Assembly: GCA_020633125.1 (NCBI GenBank)
Contig: JACKEH010000004.1
Location: 124,001-188,000 of the forward strand
DNA length: 64,000 nt
From: Sandaracinus sp.
GTDB lineage: Bacteria; Myxococcota_A; Polyangia; Polyangiales; Houyiibacteriaceae
Direction of reading: 5' to 3'
Shown: in pieces, positions 43,705 through 52,694 of the stretch
Position numbering within the stretch: the stretch's first letter is position 1
How the letters are laid out: each line of letters starts with the position of its first letter
Translations under genes and position numbers: made by a program
Notes under the pieces: model-generated
What the model was told of the DNA's origin: nothing
Seen by the model: only the letters and a program-made list of their open reading frames with translations
Databases searched by the model: none

Positions 43705-45820
43705 GGCGAAGACGACGAGCCCGGGAGGCAAGGCTCCCACCAAGAAACGGCCCAGTGCGAAGGCAGGCCGGGACGAGGCGCTCGAAGTGGTGGAGACGGA
43801 GACCAAGGCCTCGGCCAAGTCGACCTCCAAGGCCAACGGTGCGAAGAAGAACGGCCACGCCAACGGCGCGGCTGCGAAAACGTCGAGTGGCTCGACCAAG
43901 GCCGCCTCTGGCAAGGCCAACGGCAAGGCTGCGGCGAAGGCCGACGTGGATCTCGACGACGTCGAGATCGACGACGGATTCGACGGAGACGACGGCGATT
44001 CCGACGAGGCTTCGACGTCGCGCGCCAGCGACATCGAGGAGCTCCTCGGAGGTCGTGCCGCCCGCAAGCGGCGCGACCGCAAGGAGGTCCAAGGCCTTCT
44101 CGAGCGCGGTCGCCTCAAGGGCTACCTGACCTACGACGAGATCAACGACGCGCTTCCGCCGGACGTCGTGTCGTCGGAGCAGATCGACGAGCTGATGCAG
44201 CGCCTCGAAGGCGAGAGCATCGAGATCGTCGACAACGCGTCGCAGGCGCGCCGCAAGGAAGGCATCTTCAAGGCGGCCCGCGCGTCGTCGAAGAAGAAGG
44301 AGTCGATCCTTCCGCCGGCCTCCGACCCCTACACCACGAAGTCGAACGACCCCGTCCGGATGTACCTCCGGAAGATGGGCACCGTCTCGCTTCTCACCCG
44401 CGAGGGTGAGGTCGAGATCGCGAAGCGCATCGAAGAGGGCGAGAACAAGATCTTCGAGGTCATCCTCAACTCGCGCGTCGGCGTCGCCGAGATCATCGAC
44501 ATCGGCGAGTCGCTCAAGAAGGGCAAGCTTCGCGTCAAGGACGTCGTCAAGGACATCTCCGAAGACGAGGACGAGGAAGACGTCAAGAACCGCGTCGTGA
44601 AGCTCGTCGACAAGGTGAAGCGCCTCGAGGCGAACACCGCGCGGATCAACTCCGAGCTCGACGGCACCAAGAAGATGGCGGAGAAGACCCGCCGTCAGCA
44701 CCGCGAGACGGTGGAGAAGAACCGCAAGGAGCGCATCGAAGCGCTTCGCGACGTCGGCCTCTCCAAGAAGCAGATCGACAAGGTCGTCTCGCGCATCAAG
44801 GGCTACATCCGCCGCGTCGAGCGCGCGGAGCAGGCCATCCTCGATGCCGAGCAGCGCTGCGGCGGGCTCGAGACCAAGGAGATTCGCGCGACCTTGAAGA
44901 AGGTCGGCACCTCGCCCGCGGAGGAGAAGAAGCTCCTGCGCAAGTACGGCGCTTCGGTCGAGGTCCTCCGCATGGCGGACGAGTCGATCAAGGAAGCCCA
45001 GAAGGCGATCACCAAGGTCGAAGAGGACATGGGCCAGCCCATCGACGTCCTCCGCGAGACCTACAAGGCGCTCTCCGCCGGTGAGCGTCAGGCCGACCGC
45101 GCGAAGGCCGAGCTCGTCGAGGCGAACCTTCGTCTCGTCGTCAGCATCGCCAAGAAGTACACGAACCGCGGCCTTCAGTTCCTGGACCTCATCCAGGAGG
45201 GCAACATCGGCCTCATGAAGGCGGTCGATAAGTTCGAATACCGCCGCGGCTACAAGTTCTCGACCTACGCCACGTGGTGGATCCGTCAGGCCATCACGCG
45301 TGCGATCGCCGACCAGGCGCGGACCATCCGCATTCCGGTCCACATGATCGAGACCATCAACAAGCTCATCCGCACGAGCCGCTACCTCGTGCAGGAGCTC
45401 GGTCGCGAGCCGACGCCGGAAGAGATCGCCGAGCGCATGGAGATGCCGCTCGACAAGGTCCGCAAGGTCCTGAAGATCGCGAAGGAGCCGATCAGCCTCG
45501 AGACGCCCATCGGCGAAGAGGAAGACTCGAGCTTGGGCGATTTCATCGAGGACAAGTCCGTGGTCTCGCCCGTCGAGGCGGTGATCAACGGCAACCTCGA
45601 GGATCAGACCCGTCGCGTGCTCAAGACGCTGACGCCGCGTGAGGAGAAGGTCCTCCGGATGCGCTTCGGCATCGGCGAGAAGAGCGACCACACGCTCGAA
45701 GAGGTCGGCCAGGACTTCGAGGTCACCCGCGAGCGTATCCGTCAGATCGAAGCGAAGGCGCTCCGCAAGCTCCGGCATCCGAGCCGCAGCAAGCAGCTCC
45801 GCAGCTTCATGGACGGCTGA
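43655..45820 (+). CDS. rpoD: Primary sigma-70 factor RpoD
   Basis: 721 residues, starting inside the end of dnaG after a GAGGTGACG. The first 95 or so residues are Lys/Ala/Thr/Ser/Gly-rich low complexity and absent from most RpoD. Then come region 1.1-like sequence (LLERGRLKGYLTYDEINDAL), region 1.2 (SNDPVRMYLRKMGTVSLLTR), a long charged non-conserved region, region 2 (LQFLDLIQEGNIGLMKAVDK and STYATWWIRQAITRAIADQA), region 3, and region 4 (LEEVGQDFEVTRERIRQIEA). A terminator follows the stop. The basic N-terminal tail looks histone-like and could contact DNA. Confidence 0.97.
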   Translation: MATKARGSKTTTTTARKAKTTSPGGKAPTKKRPSAKAGRDEALEVVETETKASAKSTSKANGAKKNGHANGAAAKTSSGSTKAASGKANGKAAAKADVDLDDVEIDDGFDGDDGDSDEASTSRASDIEELLGGRAARKRRDRKEVQGLLERGRLKGYLTYDEINDALPPDVVSSEQIDELMQRLEGESIEIVDNASQARRKEGIFKAARASSKKKESILPPASDPYTTKSNDPVRMYLRKMGTVSLLTREGEVEIAKRIEEGENKIFEVILNSRVGVAEIIDIGESLKKGKLRVKDVVKDISEDEDEEDVKNRVVKLVDKVKRLEANTARINSELDGTKKMAEKTRRQHRETVEKNRKERIEALRDVGLSKKQIDKVVSRIKGYIRRVERAEQAILDAEQRCGGLETKEIRATLKKVGTSPAEEKKLLRKYGASVEVLRMADESIKEAQKAITKVEEDMGQPIDVLRETYKALSAGERQADRAKAELVEANLRLVVSIAKKYTNRGLQFLDLIQEGNIGLMKAVDKFEYRRGYKFSTYATWWIRQAITRAIADQARTIRIPVHMIETINKLIRTSRYLVQELGREPTPEEIAERMEMPLDKVRKVLKIAKEPISLETPIGEEEDSSLGDFIEDKSVVSPVEAVINGNLEDQTRRVLKTLTPREEKVLRMRFGIGEKSDHTLEEVGQDFEVTRERIRQIEAKALRKLRHPSRSKQLRSFMDG

Positions 45821-45831
45821 GGCTCTTCGGG

Positions 45832-45858
45832 GAGCCTCTCGTGGAGAGGCTCTTCTTC
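45832..45858 (+). terminator. Terminator after rpoD
   Basis: GAGCCTCTC (45832-45840) pairs perfectly with GAGAGGCTC (45844-45852) around a GTG loop, followed by TTCTTC. Confidence 0.8.
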
Positions 45859-46003
45859 GGAGAGCTCGCGTCGGCGGTTCGTGGTCGGTCGACCGCGAGC
45901 CGCCGAGTCGTTTTTGGGGGAGCCGCTTTCGGCTCGCACGTCGGGGCTCGCCAGCGGGCCCCGACGGATGCATCTTCGGCCTCTCCGCACTCGACGGAGA
46001 GAC

Positions 46004-46077
46004 GGGCCCATAGCTCAATTGGTCAGAGTCGCCGGCTCATAACCGGTTCGTTGCAGGTTCGAGTCCTGCTGGGCCTA
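46004..46077 (+). tRNA. tRNA with CAU anticodon (elongator Met or lysidine-type Ile2)
   Basis: 74 nt cloverleaf. Acceptor GGGCCCA pairs with TGGGCCT (G1-U72 wobble), discriminator A, no encoded CCA. D-stem GCTC/GAGT. Anticodon stem GCCGG/CCGGT with loop CTCATAA, anticodon CAT at 46038-46040. T-arm GCAGG-TTCGAGT-CCTGC. The absence of three G-C pairs at the anticodon stem base rules out initiator tRNA. Whether it is charged with Met, or modified by TilS to read AUA as Ile, cannot be settled from sequence alone. Confidence 0.93.
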
Positions 46078-46078
46078 C

Positions 46079-46108
46079 CGACCACCTTCGCGTCTGCGGA
46101 GGTGGTCG
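46079..46108 (+). terminator. Hairpin after the tRNA
   Basis: CGACCACCT (46079-46087) and AGGTGGTCG (46100-46108) form a 9-bp stem two bases after the tRNA. There is no T-run, so it may be a processing or rho-assisted end. Confidence 0.5.
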
Positions 46109-46215
46109 TCGTGCGTTCGCGACGCAATCGAGGCCTCATCTGGTTGCGTGTGGGGGCCCATCACGGTAAACGCGCGTCGTTCCGCGATTTTGCGGGTTGA
46201 ACCACGGAGAGACGC

Positions 46216-46980
46216 GTGCGCGAAGTGCTGACGGCTCTAGCCAAGCTCTGGAAGATCGACGATGCCGCGAAGGGCTACGACGAAGAGCTCCGCACCCTCC
46301 CGGCAAAGATCGAGGCCATGCGCCGCGACGTCGAGATGCTCGAGAGCCTCTTGGCGGCCGAGCGGACGCAGGTGGCCGAGGCGGAAGCGCTGAAGGCAGC
46401 GCGCGCCGAAGACCTGGTCGAACGGCGTGAAGCCCTCGGCCGCGCGAAGTCCAAGGCGTCGCGCTCGCGTACGCTCAAGGAATCCGACGCGGCAGAGCGC
46501 GAGGTCGAGGCGACGCGTCGCACGATCGCGGATCGCGAGCGTGAGATTTCCACGCTCGAGGAGACGCTCACCGCCAAGCGCGCGACACTCGACGAGCGCG
46601 AGCGCCAGCTGGGTGAAGCGAAGAGCCTCGCCGAAGAAGAGGCGAGCGCAGCCGAAGCGCGCCTCGCCGAGGTCGGCGTCGCACGCGAGCAGGTCGTCAT
46701 CGGTCGCGACGAGCTCGTCGCCGCGCTCCCGCGCCGCGTGGTCAAGCGCTACGAGAAGCTCCGCACCCGCGACCGCTTCTTGCCGGTGTCGATCGTGCGT
46801 GACTCCACCTGCGTGTCGTGCCGCATGACGTTGCCTGCGCAGCTCTGCATCGAGGTGAAGCGCTCCGAGTCGAAGACCGGAGGCGCGCTCGAGCTCGAGG
46901 ACTTCCTCGTCTGCCCGCAGTGCCACGCGTTCCTCGTGCACGTCGACCTGGTCGAGCCCCCTGCGCCCGACGCGGGGTGA
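46216..46980 (+). CDS. Coiled-coil protein with C-terminal C4 zinc ribbon (DUF164/CT398-like)
   Basis: 254 residues from a GTG preceded by CGGAGAG. Residues 10-180 are a long Glu/Arg/Ala coiled coil. The C-terminus has two CxxC knuckles, DSTCVSCRMTLPAQL and FLVCPQCHAFL, the C4 zinc-ribbon arrangement of the CT398/DUF164 family. Proteins of this family are conserved and poorly understood, with suggested roles in flagellar or secretion-linked regulation in some bacteria. No such genes are nearby here. It converges on the TPR gene 4 bases later. Confidence 0.85.
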   Translation: MREVLTALAKLWKIDDAAKGYDEELRTLPAKIEAMRRDVEMLESLLAAERTQVAEAEALKAARAEDLVERREALGRAKSKASRSRTLKESDAAEREVEATRRTIADREREISTLEETLTAKRATLDERERQLGEAKSLAEEEASAAEARLAEVGVAREQVVIGRDELVAALPRRVVKRYEKLRTRDRFLPVSIVRDSTCVSCRMTLPAQLCIEVKRSESKTGGALELEDFLVCPQCHAFLVHVDLVEPPAPDAG

Positions 46981-46984
46981 GTCC

Positions 46985-49228
46985 TCAGGAAATCAGCGCA
47001 CGCAATCCCGCCAGCGCCTTGGCATCGTCCGGGTTCGCGGCGAGCGCACGCTCGTACGCGGCCCGCGCCTCGGCCTGCGCGCCGGTGGCGACCAAGACCT
47101 CGGCGCGTAGGACGTGAACACGCGCGTTCTTCGGGGCGAGCTGGGCGGCGGCGTCGAGTCGCTCGAGCGCGCCCGTCGCGTCGTCCGGGCTCACCTTCGC
47201 ATCGACCCACGCCAGCTCCGCCGCGAACTCGGGCTCGTCGGGCACCAGCTGCACCGCACGCTCGACCGCTTCGCGCGCCGCGGCGAGCTGGCCACGGTCG
47301 ATCGCGCGTCGCGCACGTCGCATCGAACGCTCGGCCTGAAGCATACGCTCGACGCGGGCATCCAGCTCCGACGACGACGCGTCACCCGCGTCACGCGACG
47401 CGCTCGGTCGCGGAGCTTCGGAGCCCGGCGCGGGGTCCGGCGTCATGGGCGCCACCGCCACCGCCACTGCTTCGGGGGCATCGACCTCGCGGGTCGGGCC
47501 GGCCGCCACGTCGATGGGAGAGGGGGTCGGCTTCGTCGGAGGACCGTCGCCCTCGACCTCGCTCGCGCGCTCCACGCGCACGGGAATCTCCATCGCGGCG
47601 GGGAGCTCCTTGGTCACCGCTTCGTGTTTCGCGAGCGGCGCGTGGGGCGCAGGGGGCTCGACGGAGGCGGGGGAGGGCGGGAGGCTTTGATCGGAGTCCG
47701 TGCGATCGCGCTCGGAGACCAACACGGCCTCGGCGCGTCCGAGCCGGTGATGAAGCTCGTCGCTCAGCGGGTGCATCGCGACCGGGACGTCCTCGCGGAG
47801 CTTTCGCGCTTCGGCGCGCAGCGTGGCGCCACGTCGGCGGAGGGTCGGAACGTCGATGTCCGCCCCGACCTCGAAGACGTCGGCGTAGCGCTCCGCGCGA
47901 AGCAAGACGAGCATCTCTCGCAGGCGCTTCGACGCGGCGGCCGAACGGTCCGCCGCACGCCCACGGTCGAGCGCCACTTCGCGAAACGTGACGCTGCCGA
48001 GGCAACGCGCCGCGTGGAATGCGCGAAGCGCTGCGTCCCGTGTCTCGTGGTGGCGTTCAAGCAACGTGCGCAACGTGCTGTGCCCGTCGATCGAGTCGAG
48101 CATCGCGCGCTCGTCCTCGTCGAGCGCGTGCGCGAGCCCTCGCCATCCGAGCTCGCTCGCCCAGACGAACCGGTCGAGGAACGACACACTCGCGTTCTCG
48201 AGGACGCGCGTCGGCACGTGCGTGCGCAGCGCTCGCGCCACGATCTCGGCCAGCGAGAGCTCGAGGGTCACCGTCTCGGCGGGCGGCGTCATCGCGTCCG
48301 AGAAGTGGAAGCTGCCCGTTCGCCACGCGAAGAGCCCGAGGAGCTTCTCTTCTTGTTGTTGCTCGAGGGCTTCCCGGAGCGCGCGGGGGCTGAGCGCGCC
48401 CATCGCGACGAGGATGCCGCCTTGGCGACCGTCGCCATCCCGCACGCGGGCGAGCGATTCGTCGAGGGTCGCGCGGTCGATCACGCCGCGCCGGAGCAAG
48501 AGCTGCCCGAGGCACTCGCCTTCGAGGTTCGAGCGGACGTGCACGGGCACGCCGTTGCGAAAGAAGACCACGCGCTTCGGCGTCTCGCCTGTCGCCGTCG
48601 GTGCGCCTGGCGCGGTCTCGACGACCAGCGCACCCGTCGCGCGTAGGTCCGCGAGGCGGGCGAGCACCACCGCGACCTCGGTCGTCTCGAGGCGACCGTG
48701 CACTTCGGCAATCTCCGCCAACGCGCGGGCGCGACGCTCGACGTCGACGCCTTCGCGCCCCGCCTCCGGATCCTTCGAAGGAGGGGGCACCGTCGGCATG
48801 CGCGGTGGCTTCGGTGCGTAGAGGTCGTCGTCGAATCGCTCGAGCGCGACCGACACCCCGGTCGTCGCGCCGGGCACCGCACGCTCGAGCGCGTCCGCGA
48901 TCGTGTCGGGGTCTCCGTCCGCGACCACGTCGACGCCGAGATCCCGCCCCAACGCCTCGAGCTCGGCGCGCTGCGCGGCGATGCCCGTGAGCACGATCGG
49001 GAGCGTCCGTCCGCCCGGGGCCCAGCGGAGCGATTCGATGGTGGCCGCGCCGTCGCGCCCGCGAAGGTCGAGGTCGACGACCACGGCGTCGCTCGGCTCC
49101 TGCACGTAGCGGTCGAGCGCGCGCTCGCCGCCTTCGATCGCCTCCGCGCTCCATCCCGCGCGTTCGAGGCGCTCTGCGACGCGAGCGCCCCATTCGGGAG
49201 CCGCATGGACCACGAGGACGCTCCTCAT
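46985..49228 (-). CDS. Pseudo-receiver / DUF4388 / TPR protein coupled to glnE
   Basis: 747 residues from the ATG at 49228, which overlaps the glnE stop (ATGA). Residues 1-125 are receiver-like (MRSVLVVHAAPEWGARVAER, VVVDLDLRGRDG with Asp52/Asp54, PIVLTGIAA). However, the acidic pocket before the first loop is VHAA and the conserved Lys is missing (VVADGDP), so phosphorylation is doubtful. Residues of about 190-400 hold a DUF4388/PatA-like region (VVFFRNGVPVHVRSNLEGEC, GQLLLRRGVIDRATLDESLA, LLGLFAWRTGSFHF). A Pro/Ala/Glu linker leads to C-terminal TPRs (ARRAIDRGQLAAAREAVERA). Coupling to glnE suggests a role tied to nitrogen control, but this is inference. Confidence 0.85.
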   Translation of the reverse strand: MRSVLVVHAAPEWGARVAERLERAGWSAEAIEGGERALDRYVQEPSDAVVVDLDLRGRDGAATIESLRWAPGGRTLPIVLTGIAAQRAELEALGRDLGVDVVADGDPDTIADALERAVPGATTGVSVALERFDDDLYAPKPPRMPTVPPPSKDPEAGREGVDVERRARALAEIAEVHGRLETTEVAVVLARLADLRATGALVVETAPGAPTATGETPKRVVFFRNGVPVHVRSNLEGECLGQLLLRRGVIDRATLDESLARVRDGDGRQGGILVAMGALSPRALREALEQQQEEKLLGLFAWRTGSFHFSDAMTPPAETVTLELSLAEIVARALRTHVPTRVLENASVSFLDRFVWASELGWRGLAHALDEDERAMLDSIDGHSTLRTLLERHHETRDAALRAFHAARCLGSVTFREVALDRGRAADRSAAASKRLREMLVLLRAERYADVFEVGADIDVPTLRRRGATLRAEARKLREDVPVAMHPLSDELHHRLGRAEAVLVSERDRTDSDQSLPPSPASVEPPAPHAPLAKHEAVTKELPAAMEIPVRVERASEVEGDGPPTKPTPSPIDVAAGPTREVDAPEAVAVAVAPMTPDPAPGSEAPRPSASRDAGDASSSELDARVERMLQAERSMRRARRAIDRGQLAAAREAVERAVQLVPDEPEFAAELAWVDAKVSPDDATGALERLDAAAQLAPKNARVHVLRAEVLVATGAQAEARAAYERALAANPDDAKALAGLRALIS

Positions 49229-52077
49229 CGGCCCGCTCGCTCCGCCCAGGGGGCGTCGGCGGCCACCGGACCGAGGCATCGTTCGAAGTGGGCGCGTACT
49301 TCTTCGGCGCGGCGCTCCCATGCGCTGCGAAGCGACTCCGAAGCCGAGCGTCCGTCACGCTCACGCACGCCGAGCGCGCGCGCGACCGCGGCCGATCGTG
49401 GACCGCCGAAGACCAACCCGCCGTCGCCGCTCGCGTCGAGCAACGCGATGGTCTGTTCGACGGAACGAAAAAAACGGTAGCCGTCGCGCCATGCCTCGGT
49501 GATCGCGCCACCGACGTGAGGAGCGAGCGCGTCGAGGGCGTCGAGCGTGTGCCTGCGGTGCACGCGGGGGTCGTCTCCGTGGCGGAGTTGGAGCCACTGG
49601 GTCGCGAGCTCGATGTCCACGAGCCCGCCGAAACCGAGCTTCGGATGGTATCGATGGGCCTTCTCGCCAGCAAGCTCGCGCTGCATGCGGGTGCGCAGCT
49701 CCACCATGCGTGCGGGGTCGGGGGCGTCACCGGCGTAGGCCGTCCGGTCCAACAAGACGTCGACGTCCGCGGCGAAGCTCGCCGTGCTCGCCGCGACGAC
49801 GCGCGCACGGACCAACGCTTGTCGCTCCCAACCTTCGGCGGCGCTCGCGTGGTAGCGCTCGAACGCGGTGCGCGAGACGACGAGCAGACCGTGCGAACCG
49901 CTCGGCCGCAGGCGTGTGTCGATCTCGTAGCCGGGGCCTTCGGCGTCGAGCTGCGAGAGGAGTCGAAGCGTTCGCTGCGCGACGCGGGAGAAGAGCTCCA
50001 CGTGGCTGTGCCCGCCCTCCGTCTCGCCGTCTTCGCCGTAGAGGAAGACGAGGTCGAGGTCGGACGTGAAGCCGAGCTCGCCGCCCCCGAGCTTGCCCAT
50101 GCCCACGACGGCCATGGCGCTCTTGGCCCGGCCGAAACGCGCTTCCGACTCGGCGAGCGCGAACCGGAAGGCGCGGTCGACCTGCGTCTCGGCGAGCGTC
50201 GAGAGGCGACGCTGCACGTCGCGCGAGCCGAGCTCCTGCCCCACGAACGCGAGGCCGACCCGCACGAGCTGCTCGCGTCGAACGCGCCGCAGCTCCGCCA
50301 CGAAACCCTCGACGTCCTCCGCGCTCACGAGTGCGCCGTGTGCCGCGACGAGCTCGGCGTCCGTGGGGGCGCTCGCGCCGGCGAAGATCTCGCCGAGGCT
50401 CTCCGGGTGGCTGACGAGCAGCTCCGCGAGCATCGGCGAGCGCCCGAAGAGTCCGACCAGCCGTCGCGCCAGCCGCGGTTCCTGCTCGAGCATCGCGTCG
50501 TAGCCCGAGCCGCCACGAAGGAAGAGGTCGGTCAGGTAGCGGAGCGCCAGCAAGGGGTCGGGCGCGAGCCGAACCTCGGAGAGCAGGCTCGCCGCGAAGC
50601 CTGGACGTCGCGCACGACCCAGCGCGCCGAAGGGCGACTCGGGAGCCCGCACGAGCCGCTGCAGGTGCACGACCGCCTCGTCCGGGTCCTCGACCGGCAC
50701 CAACGCCGCCAGACGCTCGGCGAGCTCGTCGGGCGCCGCCTCCGCCGCATGCTCGATCAAGGTCGCGTAGCGGTTCTCGCCGCGCGACCCTTCGTCCACG
50801 AGCGAGTCGAAGAGTTTCGCCACGACCTTTCGCTCGCGCGCCAACGCTGCGTCGAACGCCTCCGCGCTGGCGAACCCGAGCGAGCGTCCGAGCTCGTCGC
50901 GCGCGGCGGGAAGTGCGTGGGTTTGGTAGCCCGCGACCATGTGGATGCGGTGCTCGACGCGCCGCAGGAGCGCCCAAGCCGTCTCGAGGGCGTCGGCATC
51001 GCCGTGCGTGACGTAGCCGAGCGTGCGTAGGCGACGCAGCGCTTCGATCGTTCCCGACACCCGAAGCGCTGCATGACGCCCGCCCCACACGAGCTGCAGC
51101 GTCTGTACGAAGAACTCGGCTTCGCGAATTCCCCCGCGTCCGAGCTTCACGTCGTCGTCGCCCGCGTGAAGCTCACGCCGTGATCGTTCGACCATCGCGC
51201 GCATCTCTTGAGCGATCGAAGGATCGACCGAGCGTCGCCACACGAAGGGCCGCAAGGCCTCGAGCACACGCTCGCCGAACGCGCGGTCTCCCGCGACCGG
51301 TCGCGCCCGTAGCAGCGCCGCGCGTTCCCACGGCCGCCCGAAGCTCTCGTAATACCGCTCCGCGCTCGCCAGCGAGTTGGCGAGCGGTCCCCGGCTGCCT
51401 TCGGGGCGCAGCCGGAGGTCCACGCGAAAGACGAACCCGTCCTCCGTGACCTCGGCGAGCGCTCGGCTCGTACGCCGCACCACCCGTGCGAAGAGCTCGT
51501 GCACCGAGAGCTCCCCGCCGCGTTCGCCGCCGCGGACTTCGGCGTCGTCGGTCTCGTAGAAGAAGATCAGATCGACGTCGCTGCCCAGATTGAGCTCGCC
51601 CCCACCGAGCTTCCCCATGCCGAGCGCGACCAAGGGCACCGGGTTGCCCCGCTCGTCGACCGCCGCCCCGTGACGCGCCTCGGCCGAGCGCCGGCACGCC
51701 ACCAGCGCGGCGTCGAGCGCCACCGACGCCAAAACCGCCAGCTCCTCGGCCGTGCGATCGACGTCGGCGAGCCCCAACACCTCCCGGAGCGCGATTCGGA
51801 CCATCGCGCGATGCCGGGCCTTTCGGAGGGCCGAGAGCAGCTCGGGACCGTCTTCGAGATCGGCGATGGGCGCGAAGCTGGCGGCCAACGCGGACGCCTC
51901 GTCGGCCCGATCCAGAGGCCGTCGCCGCACGTCGTCGAGAATGCTGGGATCGGCCAGAACCCACGCGAAGAGCGAGGGGGCGTGGGCGCCGATGGCCCCC
52001 GCGAGGTCGCGGGCCTCGGCGTCGGAGTGGGGGGCGACCTCGGCGAAGGCCTCTCGAGCGCGTTGGGCGTCTCCCAT
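49225..52077 (-). CDS. glnE: Bifunctional glutamine-synthetase adenylyltransferase/deadenylylase
   Basis: 950 residues from the ATG at 52077. It adds and removes AMP on glutamine synthetase in response to PII and glutamine. Two nucleotidyltransferase halves are plain: ALGMGKLGGGELNLGSDVDL in the first (deadenylylase) and VVGMGKLGGGELGFTSDLDL in the second (adenylylase). Companion motifs are FRVDLRLRPEGSRGPLANS and YEIDTRLRPSGSHGLLVVS. Length matches E. coli GlnE (946). An upstream extension to 52395 is non-coding. No glnA or glnB is in the window. Confidence 0.95.
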   Translation of the reverse strand: MGDAQRAREAFAEVAPHSDAEARDLAGAIGAHAPSLFAWVLADPSILDDVRRRPLDRADEASALAASFAPIADLEDGPELLSALRKARHRAMVRIALREVLGLADVDRTAEELAVLASVALDAALVACRRSAEARHGAAVDERGNPVPLVALGMGKLGGGELNLGSDVDLIFFYETDDAEVRGGERGGELSVHELFARVVRRTSRALAEVTEDGFVFRVDLRLRPEGSRGPLANSLASAERYYESFGRPWERAALLRARPVAGDRAFGERVLEALRPFVWRRSVDPSIAQEMRAMVERSRRELHAGDDDVKLGRGGIREAEFFVQTLQLVWGGRHAALRVSGTIEALRRLRTLGYVTHGDADALETAWALLRRVEHRIHMVAGYQTHALPAARDELGRSLGFASAEAFDAALARERKVVAKLFDSLVDEGSRGENRYATLIEHAAEAAPDELAERLAALVPVEDPDEAVVHLQRLVRAPESPFGALGRARRPGFAASLLSEVRLAPDPLLALRYLTDLFLRGGSGYDAMLEQEPRLARRLVGLFGRSPMLAELLVSHPESLGEIFAGASAPTDAELVAAHGALVSAEDVEGFVAELRRVRREQLVRVGLAFVGQELGSRDVQRRLSTLAETQVDRAFRFALAESEARFGRAKSAMAVVGMGKLGGGELGFTSDLDLVFLYGEDGETEGGHSHVELFSRVAQRTLRLLSQLDAEGPGYEIDTRLRPSGSHGLLVVSRTAFERYHASAAEGWERQALVRARVVAASTASFAADVDVLLDRTAYAGDAPDPARMVELRTRMQRELAGEKAHRYHPKLGFGGLVDIELATQWLQLRHGDDPRVHRRHTLDALDALAPHVGGAITEAWRDGYRFFRSVEQTIALLDASGDGGLVFGGPRSAAVARALGVRERDGRSASESLRSAWERRAEEVRAHFERCLGPVAADAPWAERAGR

Positions 52078-52270
52078 GGCGCCGGCATCGTGCCACGAGC
52101 GACCCCGAAGCCGGGAGCCGACCTGGTGCTCCGGGAATGCGGACGCTCTTCGGGGGTTCGGACGCGAGCAACCTCGGTTGACGGGTTCGGGGGCTTGGAG
52201 TAAGCCACCGCGGCTTTGGGGTAGGGGTGTCTCTTCAGGAGGCCTCCGACCCGGTTTTCGAGGAGAATTC

Positions 52271-52660
52271 GTGCTCGCGTCCTTGGTCCTATTCCTGACG
52301 AGCTGGCAGCCCGAGGCCAGCGCCGGTGCCGGCGCTGCTGGCGGAGCCGGTGGCGCGCCCCCGGGCTGCGCGGGCGGCGGCATGCAGATCGGCATGCTGC
52401 TCGTGATGTTCGTCGTCTTCTACTTCCTGATCATCCGCCCGCAGCAGAAGCGGCAGCGCGAGCACGACGACATGCTCAAGGCCCTGCACAAGGGCCAAGT
52501 CGTCCGCACCAGCGGCGGCATTCGCGGTGAGATCGTCGAGATCGACGATCGCGAGGTCACCCTCCGCATCGCCGAAAAGACCAAGATCAACGTCCTTCGC
52601 TCCCACGTCGCCGGTCCCGAAGGGACCGCCATGGCGGCTGGGGAGCCCAAGAAGGATTGA
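52271..52660 (+). CDS. yajC: Preprotein translocase subunit YajC
   Basis: 129 residues from the GTG at 52271, which follows GAGGAG spaced 6 bases. The membrane helix MLLVMFVVFYFLIIRPQQKR followed by REHDDMLKALHKGQVVRTSG and GIRGEIVEIDDREVTLRIAE is typical YajC. An Ala/Gly-rich stretch of about 35 residues precedes the helix, longer than usual. It starts the yajC-secD-secF unit, in which SecDF-YajC aids protein export with the proton gradient. Confidence 0.95.
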   Translation: MLASLVLFLTSWQPEASAGAGAAGGAGGAPPGCAGGGMQIGMLLVMFVVFYFLIIRPQQKRQREHDDMLKALHKGQVVRTSGGIRGEIVEIDDREVTLRIAEKTKINVLRSHVAGPEGTAMAAGEPKKD

Positions 52661-52694
52661 TCCGCAAGAGGCGCCCTGCGCGTCGAGGCCGTCG

